Source: Ga0077530 sp035565975
Lineage (GTDB): Bacteria; Pseudomonadota; Alphaproteobacteria; Rhizobiales; Hyphomicrobiaceae
Direction of reading: 5' to 3'
NCBI GenBank assembly: GCA_035565975.1
Contig: DATMRT010000008.1
Span: 1 to 51,290 of the forward strand
DNA length: 51,290 bases
Shown here: piece by piece, positions 26,747 to 34,735 of the stretch
How positions within the stretch are numbered: the stretch's first letter is position 1
Layout: the number at the start of each line of letters is the position of its first letter
The notes under the pieces: model-generated
What the model was told of the DNA's origin: nothing
Database searches by the model: none
Seen by the model: the letters and a program-made list of their open reading frames with translations, nothing else
Program-made: the position numbers and the translations under genes

Positions 26747-27732
26747 TGATGGGCGAGAAGCCAGCACCGGTCCTCGAGGTTCGCGATCTCTCCGTGTCGG
26801 TCGGCACGGATGAAGGTGAGGCGCGCATTCTCGACAATGCGGGCCTCGCGCTCATGCCGGGCTCGATCCATGGTGTTGTCGGCGAGTCCGGCTGCGGGAA
26901 GTCCACACTGATCCGTGCCATCCTCGGCATCCTTCCGAAGCGGGGCCGCGCTACGCAGGGTTCGATCATGCTCGGCGAGCGCAATCTGCTCGATCTGCCG
27001 GCCGACGCGCTGCAGAGGGACGTGCGCGGGCGCGCCATAGGCTTCATCCCGCAGGACCCCTTCCAGGCGCTCAATCCCGTCTTCCGCGTCGGCACGCAGT
27101 TGCTCGAGACGATCCGCGGGATCGGCAATGAGAGCCGCGAGGCCAAGAAGGCGCACGTGATCTCGCTTTTGAAGGCCGTGCAGCTTCCCGACGCCGAGCA
27201 CGCGCTCGACCGCTATCCGCATCAGTTCTCCGGCGGCCAGCGCCAGCGCCTGCTCATCGCCGCTGCGCTCGCGGCCGCGCCGGGCATCATCCTCGCCGAC
27301 GAGCCGACGACGGCGCTCGACGTCACGACACAGCTCCAGATCCTGAAGCTGCTGCGCGGTCTCGCCCTCGAGCGCGGACTCTCCATGCTGTTCGTCACGC
27401 ACGACTTCGGCGTCGTCGCGCAGCTCTGCGACACCGTCACGGTGATGTACGCGGGTCAGACCGTCGAAACCGGCCCGGTCGCGCAGGTGCTGAAGGCCCC
27501 CTCCCATCCCTATACGCAGATGCTGCTTGCTTGCCACCCCGAGCGCGCCAAGGAACTCGCAGGCATTCCCGGCGCCGTGCCCTCGCCACTCAGGCCTCCT
27601 CCCGGCTGCCGCTTCAATCCGCGCTGTCCGAGTGCGCGCGCTGAATGCAGCGCCGGCCAGCCGCCGCGCGTCGCGCCGCAGCCGGGTCATGCCGTGCGCT
27701 GCGTCCTCCATCTCGACGAGGCGGCGGCATGA
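26743..27732 (+). CDS. ABC transporter ATPase, DppD-like
   Basis: A 329-residue ATPase. Walker A GESGCGKST lies near residue 47, the Q-loop in IGFIPQDPFQALNP, signature FSGGQRQR, Walker B IILADEPTTALD and the H-loop FVTHDFGVV. The C-terminal oligopeptide-transporter extension contains a Cys-rich RFNPRCPSARAEC segment, which in this family often binds an Fe-S cluster. It overlaps both neighbours by 4 nt. Confidence 0.95.
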   Translation: MMMGEKPAPVLEVRDLSVSVGTDEGEARILDNAGLALMPGSIHGVVGESGCGKSTLIRAILGILPKRGRATQGSIMLGERNLLDLPADALQRDVRGRAIGFIPQDPFQALNPVFRVGTQLLETIRGIGNESREAKKAHVISLLKAVQLPDAEHALDRYPHQFSGGQRQRLLIAAALAAAPGIILADEPTTALDVTTQLQILKLLRGLALERGLSMLFVTHDFGVVAQLCDTVTVMYAGQTVETGPVAQVLKAPSHPYTQMLLACHPERAKELAGIPGAVPSPLRPPPGCRFNPRCPSARAECSAGQPPRVAPQPGHAVRCVLHLDEAAA

Positions 27733-28730
27733 GCGCGAACGAGCCAGCACTGCTGGAGATCGAGAATCTCGTCACCGAGTTCGGCGGCGGCAAGGCTTTC
27801 CTCGGCAAGCAGCAGCCCATCGTGCGCGCCGTCGATGGCGTGAGCCTGCAACTCAAGCCCGGTCAAGCCCTCGGCCTCGTCGGCGAATCCGGCTGCGGCA
27901 AGACGACGATCGCAAAAACGGCGCTGGGTCTCGTGCGGGAAAAGGCCGGAACCATGCGGCTCGAAGGCCGCGTCGTATCGGGGTTGGCGCCAAAGGAAGC
28001 GCGCGCCGCACGCGCGACCATCCAGTACGTGCATCAGGACCCCGGCGCGGCGCTCGATCCCTGGTGGAGCATCGGCCACGCGCTCGACGAGGCCCTGCGC
28101 ATTCACGGCGTGAGCGATAAGAGCGAGCGCACGACGCGCATCGACGACATGCTGCACGCCGTTGGTCTCGATCCGAGCTTCCGCACGCGCTATCCGCATG
28201 AGCTCTCGGGCGGCCAGCAGCGGCGTGTCGGGCTCGCGCGCATTCTCGTCCTGCGCCCGCGCATCGTCATTCTCGATGAACCGACCTCGGGTCTCGATCT
28301 TTCGGTGCAGGCGACCGTGCTCGGCGTCATCGACGAGTTGCGCCGTCGCTTCGGCCTCACCTACCTGTTCGTCAGCCACGATCTCTCCGTCGTCGAGCGC
28401 ATGTGCGAGGAGGTCGCGATCATGTACCTCGGCCGCATTGTCGAGATCGGCCCGACTAAAGAGATCTTCGCGCGACCGCAGCATCCCTACACGCGCGCGC
28501 TGCTCGCGGCGGCGCCGCGTCTGGAGCCGGGCTCGCTCAACGACACGCCCGCTTTGCCGGGCGATCCGCCATCGCCGACCAATCTGGTTTCGGGATGCAC
28601 GTTCCGGCCGCGCTGCGCCTTTGCTGCGCCGAAATGCGCCGAGGCCCGCCCGCCGCTGCGGACGATCGGCGACAAGCATTCGGCCGCCTGCGTGCGGCTC
28701 GAGGAGATCGGGGCACCCACCCCGGCATAA
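27729..28730 (+). CDS. ABC transporter ATPase, DppF-like
   Basis: A 333-residue ATPase. Walker A GESGCGKTT, signature LSGGQQRR, Walker B IVILDEPTSGLD and H-loop FVSHDLSVVE are all intact. The C-terminal extension has CTFRPRCAFAAPKC, the same Cys-pair pattern as DppD. The start MSANEP at 27729 overlaps the DppD stop; the longer open frame is rejected on composition. It completes a five-gene dipeptide-type importer. The M81 hydrolase gene follows 19 nt later. Confidence 0.95.
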   Translation: MSANEPALLEIENLVTEFGGGKAFLGKQQPIVRAVDGVSLQLKPGQALGLVGESGCGKTTIAKTALGLVREKAGTMRLEGRVVSGLAPKEARAARATIQYVHQDPGAALDPWWSIGHALDEALRIHGVSDKSERTTRIDDMLHAVGLDPSFRTRYPHELSGGQQRRVGLARILVLRPRIVILDEPTSGLDLSVQATVLGVIDELRRRFGLTYLFVSHDLSVVERMCEEVAIMYLGRIVEIGPTKEIFARPQHPYTRALLAAAPRLEPGSLNDTPALPGDPPSPTNLVSGCTFRPRCAFAAPKCAEARPPLRTIGDKHSAACVRLEEIGAPTPA

Positions 28731-28749
28731 AGCAGACGAGGAAACAGCC

Positions 28750-30261
28750 ATGGCACGCATCGCAGTCGGCGGCTTTCATCATGAGACGAACACCTTCGTC
28801 ACGCCGCCGACCGACTACGCCTATTTCTGCAGTCATCGCGACCGGCCGCCGCTCGTGCGGCGCGGCGACGTGCTCAAGTGGCTGAAAGGAATTTCGTTCG
28901 CGCTCTCGGGTTTCCTCGATGTCATGGACAAGGAGCACGAGATCGTGCCGCTGCTGTGGACCAGCGGTGGTGCAGGCGGCATGGTGACGCGCGACGCCTA
29001 CGAGCGCATCGCGGCCGAGTTCGTCGGTGAGCTTTCCCAGCAGATGCCGGTCGATGCGATCTATCTCGACCTGCACGGTGCCATGGTGAGCGAGGATTTC
29101 GAAGACGGCGAGGGCGAGCTGCTCCGCCGTATTCGGGCGTGCGTCGGGCCTGACATGCCGATCGTCATCAGCCTCGACTATCACGCCAACGTCACGCACG
29201 AGATCACGGACTATACCGACGCGGTGTCCGCTTATCTCACGTATCCCCACGTCGATCGGCCGGAGACGGGCGTGCGCGCCGCGCGCACCATGCGGCACGT
29301 TCTGAAGCACGGGCGCTCGCCCGGGCGTGCACTCCGCAAGATGCCGTTCCTCATTCCGCTGCACAGTCAGTGCACGATGGTCGACCCTTCGAGTGGCATT
29401 ATCGCGCTCACGCAAGAGCTCGAGAAGCGGGATGGCGTGATCAGCGTGTCCTACCTCGCGGGATTTCCGCCATCCGACCTCTTCCAGTGCGGCCCGTGCG
29501 TCGTCGTGCACGCCGCGACGCAGGAGATCGCCGATCGCGTCGCTGACGAGGCTGCGCGCCACATCGCGCTCAAGGAGGCAGAGTTCGCCGTCCCTGTGCT
29601 CTCGCCGGCCGAGGCCGTGGAACGGGCGAAGCAGATAGCGGCCGGCGCGAGCCGCCCGGTCCTGATCGCCGACACGCAGGACAATCCGGGCGCCGGCGGC
29701 AGCGCGGATACCACGGGCCTCCTCTTCGCACTCGTCGAGGGTAAGGCGGAAGGCGCCGTGCTCGGCTATCTCTGCGATGCCGAAGCCGCCAAGGCCGCGC
29801 ACGCCGCCGGCAAGGGTGCCGAGATCAAGCTCAAGCTCGGCGGCCGCAATGGCCCCGAAGGCGTCGTGCCTTTCGAGGGTACATTCCGCGTCGAGGCGCT
29901 CGGCAATGGCAAGTTCCGCACGTCGGGACCGGTCTCCGGCAACCGCGATATCGACCTCGGGCCGATGGCGCTCCTCGCCATCGGAGGCGTGAAGGTCGCC
30001 ATCACCACGAAGCGCATGCAGGCGCTCGACCAGGCGCCTTTCCGGCATCTCGGTGTCGAGCCCAAGGATCAGAAGATCCTCGGCCTCAAGAGCACGGTGC
30101 ACTTTCGCGGCGACTTCCAGCCGATCGCGGAGGAGGTGCTCGTCTGCATCGCACCGGGCGGGCATCTGGCGGACTCGGCCAAGTACCCCTATCGGCGCCT
30201 TCGTCCGGGCGTACGGTTGATGCCGCTCGGGCCGGACTCGCGCGGTCCGCGAAACTCGTGA
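28750..30261 (+). CDS. M81 family (MlrC-like) metallopeptidase
   Basis: A 503-residue protein of the MlrC/DUF1485 family. The N-terminal GGFHHETNTF (His10, His11, Glu12), D107-L-H109-G and D143-Y-H145-A-N are the conserved, probably metal-binding motifs. The C-terminal MlrC domain starts near PVLIADTQDNPGAGGSADTTG. MlrC of microcystin-degrading sphingomonads cleaves linearised microcystin, but most family members sit beside peptide ABC importers and their substrates are unknown. There is no signal peptide, so it should act in the cytoplasm after import. It is the last gene of the operon; RBS GAGGAAAC. Confidence 0.93.
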   Translation: MARIAVGGFHHETNTFVTPPTDYAYFCSHRDRPPLVRRGDVLKWLKGISFALSGFLDVMDKEHEIVPLLWTSGGAGGMVTRDAYERIAAEFVGELSQQMPVDAIYLDLHGAMVSEDFEDGEGELLRRIRACVGPDMPIVISLDYHANVTHEITDYTDAVSAYLTYPHVDRPETGVRAARTMRHVLKHGRSPGRALRKMPFLIPLHSQCTMVDPSSGIIALTQELEKRDGVISVSYLAGFPPSDLFQCGPCVVVHAATQEIADRVADEAARHIALKEAEFAVPVLSPAEAVERAKQIAAGASRPVLIADTQDNPGAGGSADTTGLLFALVEGKAEGAVLGYLCDAEAAKAAHAAGKGAEIKLKLGGRNGPEGVVPFEGTFRVEALGNGKFRTSGPVSGNRDIDLGPMALLAIGGVKVAITTKRMQALDQAPFRHLGVEPKDQKILGLKSTVHFRGDFQPIAEEVLVCIAPGGHLADSAKYPYRRLRPGVRLMPLGPDSRGPRNS

Positions 30262-30561
30262 AATCCGCCGCGCCCGGGTGGGCGTAAGAACTTAGAATTG
30301 CTTAGTATTCTCCCATTCGGCAGCCCTGGATCGCCGATGGCTCATGCTGTGCTCATCCTGCCGCCATATGCAACCTTCGCTGAGCCGCCGGGGTTGCGGT
30401 GCGAGAGACTGCGGGTATCGCTGAGGTGAACGCCCCAACGATTGACTAACGGATCCCCGGTAGTTACCTGCATTGTAAGGTTTCGGAGGCCCCATAGTCG
30501 GGACGCATCCGGGATGCCGGCCCAGGTTCTTGACCCTGCGCGCCCAAGGAGATCTGTGATC
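30262..30561 (+). other. 300-bp non-coding stretch upstream of cysE
   Basis: No convincing gene is seen; the short open frames on the minus strand have no start signals or family likeness. The stretch has several possible structured parts: GGGGTT (30391-30396) facing AACGCCCC (30429-30436), a GGTAGTTACCTGCATTGTAAGG segment near 30460-30481 containing GGTA-GT-TACC, and a GC-rich hairpin GCATCCGGGATGCC near 30506-30519. I cannot match it to a riboswitch class that I know. It must hold the cysE promoter and possibly a leader RNA. An RBS AAGGAG lies at 30546-30551. Confidence 0.5.
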
Positions 30562-31395
30562 ATGGCCATCTCATCGCACGCCGCGCCAAGCGGCCGGATC
30601 GAGGCTTACGATCCCATCTGGCAGGCCATCCGCGAGGAGGCGGAGGCTGTCATGACTGCCGAGCGCGCGCTCGGCGGATTCATCTATGCGACCATTCTCA
30701 GCCACGAGCGCCTCGAGGACGCCATCTGCCATCGCCTCGCCCAGCGGCTCAATCATGCCGATGTGGACGCCGGGCTGATCGGCCAGATCTTCGAAGATGT
30801 GTTGCGGGCCAGCCCCGAGATCGGCCACTGCTTCCGCGCGGACCTTGCGGCCGTCTACGACCGCGATCCGGCCTGCCACCGCTATATCGAGCCGCTGCTC
30901 TACTTCAAAGGCTTCCATGCGATCGTGACGCATCGCTTCGCCCACAAGCTGTGGCTCGAAGGGCGGCAGGACTTCGCCCTCTACCTTCAGAGCCAAAGCT
31001 CGCGGATCTTCGGCGTCGACATCCATCCGGCCGCACGGATCGGCAAGGGCCTGATGTTCGACCACGCGACAGGCATCGTCGTCGGCGAGACGGCCGTCAT
31101 TGGCGACCACTGCTCGCTCCTCCACGGCGTGACGCTCGGCGGCAGCGGCAAGGAGACGGGTGATCGTCACCCTAAGATCGGCGACAACGTCATGATCGGT
31201 GCCGGCGCCAAGGTGCTCGGCAACATCTCGGTCGGCAACTGCTGCCGCGTGGCCGCCGGAAGCGTCGTGCTCCAGGACGTGCCGCCGCAGTCGACGGTCG
31301 CCGGCGTGCCGGCGCGGATCGTCGGTCCGGCAGGATGCCCGGAGCCGGCGCGCAATATGGATCAGCGGTTGCAGCCAGGCGACTGCGGTTGCTAA
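30562..31395 (+). CDS. cysE: Serine O-acetyltransferase
   Basis: A 277-residue enzyme that makes O-acetylserine from serine and acetyl-CoA, the first step of cysteine synthesis in the cytoplasm. The N-terminal helical SATase domain (DPIWQAIREEAEAV, ERALGGFIYATIL) is followed by a left-handed beta-helix of hexapeptide repeats. Catalytic parts are DIHPAARIGKGLMFDHATGIVVGE, split as DIHPAA and DHATG, and HGVTLGG. The start is ATG 30562 with AAGGAG upstream. The short acidic/Cys C-terminal tail (LQPGDCGC) is unlike the Ile-ending tail used for cysteine synthase binding in enterics. It precedes the DUF3126 gene, a frequent alphaproteobacterial neighbour. Confidence 0.95.
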   Translation: MAISSHAAPSGRIEAYDPIWQAIREEAEAVMTAERALGGFIYATILSHERLEDAICHRLAQRLNHADVDAGLIGQIFEDVLRASPEIGHCFRADLAAVYDRDPACHRYIEPLLYFKGFHAIVTHRFAHKLWLEGRQDFALYLQSQSSRIFGVDIHPAARIGKGLMFDHATGIVVGETAVIGDHCSLLHGVTLGGSGKETGDRHPKIGDNVMIGAGAKVLGNISVGNCCRVAAGSVVLQDVPPQSTVAGVPARIVGPAGCPEPARNMDQRLQPGDCGC

Positions 31396-31451
31396 GGCAG
31401 GCTTTAGCGAAAGACGCGGGCCCAAGGTGCTCGCCGGCGAAGGAGTAATTT

Positions 31452-31715
31452 ATGGCGGCGGGACCAAAAGGCGCGTCGAAAGCGAATGCGCTGACAAAAC
31501 CTGAGCTCGACAAGCTGCAGGTCTACTTGCGCAAGGTGCTCGCGAACAAGACCGTGGAGGTGCGTGCCCGCCAGCGCGCCGTCGACGCGGCGGAGGTCTA
31601 TGTCGGCGGCGAGTTCGTTGCCGTCGTCTCGAAGGACATCGAGGATGGCGACACCTGCTACCAGCTCAGCATGAGCATCCTCGAATTCGATCTCGAAGAA
31701 GACGCCTCGTCCTGA
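31452..31715 (+). CDS. DUF3126 family protein
   Basis: An 87-residue cytoplasmic protein with Lys-rich start, a helix (ELDKLQVYLRKVLAN), two beta strands (VEVRAR and VYVGGEFVAVVSKD) and an acidic tail (LEFDLEEDASS). I recognise it as the DUF3126 type, a small alphaproteobacterial family commonly found right after cysE. Function is unknown; genomic linkage suggests a link to cysteine or sulfur metabolism. RBS AAGGAG is 7 nt before the ATG. Confidence 0.88.
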   Translation: MAAGPKGASKANALTKPELDKLQVYLRKVLANKTVEVRARQRAVDAAEVYVGGEFVAVVSKDIEDGDTCYQLSMSILEFDLEEDASS

Positions 31716-31729
31716 GGCCGGAGTCCTTA

Positions 31730-32260
31730 ATGCCCCTCTACAAGCTCGGCGAGCACGCCGTCTCGCTACCCGCGGCCGGCAGCTATTGGATTGCGCCGAC
31801 AGCAGTCGTCATTGGGCAGGTGACGATCGAAGAGGAAGTCGGCATCTGGTTCGGAGCCGTCATTCGCGGCGACAACGAGCCGATCCGCATCGGTGCCCGC
31901 TCGAACATCCAGGAGAACTGCGTCCTCCATGTGGACCCTGGGTTCCCCATGGTCATCGAGGAGGAGTGCACGATCGGCCACACGGCCATGCTCCACGGCT
32001 GCCACATCGGGCGCGGTGCGCTGATCGGCATCGGCGCGATCGTTCTCAACGGCGCGCGCATCGGGGCCGGAGCCATGATCGGTGCCGGCGCACTCATTCC
32101 GGAAGGCAAGGTCATTCCGCCGAACAGCGTCGTGTTCGGGACGCCCGGCAAGGTCGCACGGGAAGTGACCGCGGAGGACCGCAAGCGGGTGGAAACCGGC
32201 GTCGCGGACTACATGGCACGCTGGAAGCGCTACGCCGCGACCTTCAAGCCGCAGACCTGA
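31730..32260 (+). CDS. Gamma-carbonic anhydrase-like hexapeptide protein
   Basis: A 176-residue left-handed beta-helix protein of the gamma-CA / PaaY / YrdA family. The three probable metal ligands His67, His84 and His89 (GHTAMLHGC) have the spacing known in gamma-CA. Repeats such as IGIGAIVLNGARIGAGAMIGAGALI are clear. Activity could be carbonic anhydrase or thioesterase-like; family members are often inactive in assays. It starts 14 nt after DUF3126 and probably forms an operon with cysE. Confidence 0.92.
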   Translation: MPLYKLGEHAVSLPAAGSYWIAPTAVVIGQVTIEEEVGIWFGAVIRGDNEPIRIGARSNIQENCVLHVDPGFPMVIEEECTIGHTAMLHGCHIGRGALIGIGAIVLNGARIGAGAMIGAGALIPEGKVIPPNSVVFGTPGKVAREVTAEDRKRVETGVADYMARWKRYAATFKPQT

Positions 32261-32278
32261 TCGCGCTCCCGGGGATCT

Positions 32279-32941
32279 TCAGCGGCGACGCGCCTCTTCG
32301 TTGCGAACGCCCGCCAGTTGGTCGGGCGTGCGACTGTCGCGACTGTCGAGCGACACCCAGACCTTCGGATTGATGTACGACTGGCGCATGATGTAGGTGT
32401 AGCCGACTGCGTGCCACGCGCGCACGTCATCGAACTTGTTGTCGAGGATGAAGTCCCCCTTGGACGTGCGCGCTGTCAGGATGGCGTGCCCTTCGTTCTT
32501 CTCGTCGCGCACCACCGTGAGCAGAAGCGCGCTCGCCGGCCAACCACGCTGCATGAGCACCTGACGCTTCAGGAGGGCATAGTCCTCGCAGTCGCCGCGC
32601 GTCATCGGGATCGTCCAGTACTCCGCGACGCCGAAGATTTCCTGATCCGTCGCGGGCTCGATCAGCCGGTTGATCGAACGGTTCACGTGATCGAGTTGCT
32701 CGCGGCGTTCGTCGGTCAGCTCCAAGCGCGTGTCCTCGAAGGGACCCTGGCGGCACTCGACCGGATTGCGATCGCAGAAACTCACGAAGCCGAACGGAGG
32801 AAGTGTCGGACCGTAGACGCGCATGAATGCCGACGGGCGAGGCTCCGGCGTCTTACGGTGCGCGTAACCGTCCACGCTGCCGACGGTCGCCAGCAACACA
32901 CCACATGCAGCACCCAACAACCATCTCGACGCCGGCAACAT
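32279..32941 (-). CDS. Bacterial transglutaminase-like cysteine protease (BTLCP, LapG-like)
   Basis: A 220-residue secreted protein. The start MLPASRWLLGAACGV at 32941 gives a signal peptide ending near Ala27; a longer open frame upstream lacks this logic. The catalytic triad is visible: Cys118 in TRGDCEDYA, His152 in EGHAIL and Asp167 in ILDNKFDDV. In Pseudomonas, LapG of this family trims the adhesin LapA in the periplasm and is held in check by a c-di-GMP receptor. No LapD-like receptor or large adhesin is in the window, but the next gene upstream encodes a tandem-PilZ protein. It converges on the gamma-CA gene with an 18-bp gap. Confidence 0.9.
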   Translation of the reverse strand: MLPASRWLLGAACGVLLATVGSVDGYAHRKTPEPRPSAFMRVYGPTLPPFGFVSFCDRNPVECRQGPFEDTRLELTDERREQLDHVNRSINRLIEPATDQEIFGVAEYWTIPMTRGDCEDYALLKRQVLMQRGWPASALLLTVVRDEKNEGHAILTARTSKGDFILDNKFDDVRAWHAVGYTYIMRQSYINPKVWVSLDSRDSRTPDQLAGVRNEEARRR

Positions 32942-33120
32942 GACTTCGAAACTCCCTTCAGTCCAATAAGAGACTAACAGGCGGACGTTAGGCGACCTCC
33001 AACGGGACGCGGCGCATTTGAGGCAAACGCTGCCCAAATTCTCCTCGAATTGACGCCAGATCGATAACTCCCTGCTTACCGATGCCGTTGCATCGGCCAC
33101 CGGCCTCATTCCCTACTGGA

Positions 33121-33750
33121 TCAGTCAAAGTGGTTGCGGAGTGCGGCGGGATTCTGGATGTCCCTGAACCGGACGCCGATGCCCTTCGAGTGGTGGCGCA
33201 CCACGACCGCCCGCAACTTGCCGAGAAGGATCTCCTGGCCGATGGGCGGGCGCGCCTCGGTGCCGATAGACGCACCTGAGATGGACACGTCGAGCACGCG
33301 GACGGGGACGACGATGCCCTCGTCGAGCTTCATCATGGACTCTGTATTGTTCGGAACGACGCGCTCGTGTTTGCGTTCGTCTTCGCCCTTGAGCTCGCTG
33401 CGATTTATGAGCCAAGTGAGCTGGGCGACGAGCTTCTCGCGCTTGTGCTGCGTTGCGTTGAGCTGGATGGCAAATCCGCCCTCGAACCGGCGGACGACAT
33501 TACCTTCGAGGCCACCGAGCTGGTCGAAATAAGCAACGATGCGCTCGCCTTCCTCCACTTCCACGGGCGCCATGATGGCGGCGCCACCGACCGACACGTC
33601 ATACAGCTTGCAGGGGTATTCCTGCTTGTTTGCGCGCATGAACCGGCCCAGCAGCGTCAAGGCAACGCGCTTGTAGCGGCGGCGGTCGGCTGGCGTGCGG
33701 GTGAGAATGCTCCCGGTCGGGATTGTCGTCGGCGCGGGTTGGAGCGACAT
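33121..33750 (-). CDS. Tandem PilZ-domain protein (c-di-GMP receptor type)
   Basis: A 209-residue cytoplasmic protein with two PilZ domains. The first has RxxxR at Arg24-Arg28 (RRYKR) and D51-x-S-x-G-G; the second has Arg126-x-x-x-Arg130 (RKHER) and D154-x-S-x-x-G. Both c-di-GMP-binding motifs look intact in each domain. There is no enzymatic or membrane part, so it should act by protein-protein contact, for example on motility or exopolysaccharide. RBS AAGGA lies 5 nt from the ATG. Divergent from the TPR gene across 226 bp. Confidence 0.92.
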   Translation of the reverse strand: MSLQPAPTTIPTGSILTRTPADRRRYKRVALTLLGRFMRANKQEYPCKLYDVSVGGAAIMAPVEVEEGERIVAYFDQLGGLEGNVVRRFEGGFAIQLNATQHKREKLVAQLTWLINRSELKGEDERKHERVVPNNTESMMKLDEGIVVPVRVLDVSISGASIGTEARPPIGQEILLGKLRAVVVRHHSKGIGVRFRDIQNPAALRNHFD

Positions 33751-33860
33751 GGAAATCCTTTTGTCTTGATGACAAGAGCGAGTTCAGCAGGCAAAGGCCC
33801 GCGCCGAAACTGGCGTAAGCGCCAATCCCACAACTCGGAACCGATTATCAGGAGGGTGAT

Positions 33861-33876
33861 TTAATGATGTGCTAAC
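33861..33876. promoter_or_regulatory. CtrA-box-like sequence upstream of the PilZ gene
   Basis: TTAA-TGATGTG-CTAAC resembles the CtrA box TTAA-N7-TTAAC with one mismatch. It lies 110 bp before the PilZ start and about 100 bp before the TPR gene. CtrA often controls motility and c-di-GMP genes in this class. A single AT-rich match is weak evidence. Confidence 0.3.
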
Positions 33877-33976
33877 TGCACGCCATTTTGGCACGCCTTC
33901 GCGTTAACCTGTTTGTGATTGATCTGACGGCCGTGGCCTTTTTGACGCCCGGTTCTGCTGGCGGTATCTTCAAACC

Positions 33977-34702
33977 ATGAGCGCTGAAACGAGCAGCACC
34001 GCGCGCACGCCGCGCATCCTCGCGGCCTTTGTGGCCGCCCTTGCAATCGTGCTGGCCGCCTCGGCCAACCTGGCGCGCGCGCAGGAGCCCGCGCCTTCGG
34101 TGCCACAGCAGCAAGCGCCGGACGTTGCGCCGTCGCCGCCCGAAGCTGACAAGGACACGGACGGCGATGAGCCGGCCGGCCACCTGCCGCCGAGCCGCAT
34201 GCCGACTTCCGCCGACGAGAAATCGAAGATCCTGGCCGACCTCTACGCGCATCTCGCGACCGCCGACTCGCCTGATGCCGCGAAGAAGATCCAGGCCACC
34301 ATCGAGCGCTTGTGGGGCTATTCGGGCAGCGACACGGTCAGTCTGCTCATGCAGCGCGCGTCGAAAGCGCTCGGCGCCAAGGACTACGATCAGGCCCTCA
34401 AGTTCCTCGACTATGTCGTGCAACTCGCGCCGGATTATGCCGAAGGCTTCAACCGCCGCGCCTTCGTCCATTTCTCCCGCAACGACATGGCCTCGGCCGT
34501 CGGCGATCTGAGGCGGGCTCTCGCGCTCGAGCCCAACCATTTCCGGGCGCTGGACGGTCTTGCGCAGATCTGGCGACAGACCGGTAACGCCAAGGGAGCG
34601 CTGAGCGTCGTCAAGCAGCTCCTCGAGGTGCATCCCTACTGGGAAGGCGCCGCCCGGATGGCCGAGGAGCTTGCCCGCGAGGTCGAAGGGCAAGGGATCT
34701 GA
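33977..34702 (+). CDS. TPR-repeat periplasmic protein
   Basis: A 241-residue protein with an N-terminal hydrophobic signal (ILAAFVAALAIVLAASANLARAQ), a Pro/Asp-rich low-complexity linker to about residue 75, and then three TPR units, of which ALGAKDYDQALKFLDYVVQLAPDYAEGF and the following two are clear. It is likely secreted to the periplasm and works as a scaffold. The partner is not evident. It is a single gene between divergent PilZ and convergent binding-protein genes. Confidence 0.88.
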   Translation: MSAETSSTARTPRILAAFVAALAIVLAASANLARAQEPAPSVPQQQAPDVAPSPPEADKDTDGDEPAGHLPPSRMPTSADEKSKILADLYAHLATADSPDAAKKIQATIERLWGYSGSDTVSLLMQRASKALGAKDYDQALKFLDYVVQLAPDYAEGFNRRAFVHFSRNDMASAVGDLRRALALEPNHFRALDGLAQIWRQTGNAKGALSVVKQLLEVHPYWEGAARMAEELAREVEGQGI

Positions 34703-34735
34703 GCCCACGGGTGATCCGGCGGAGCCGGCGGCTCT

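Noticed and set aside
28537..30165. 542-codon minus-strand open frame opposite the M81 gene
   Set aside because: Antisense shadow; the plus-strand M81 protein has conserved metal motifs and an RBS.
30342..30569. 75-codon minus-strand frame in the cysE leader
   Set aside because: No RBS, no recognisable family, and it overlaps the cysE RBS. Treated as non-coding.
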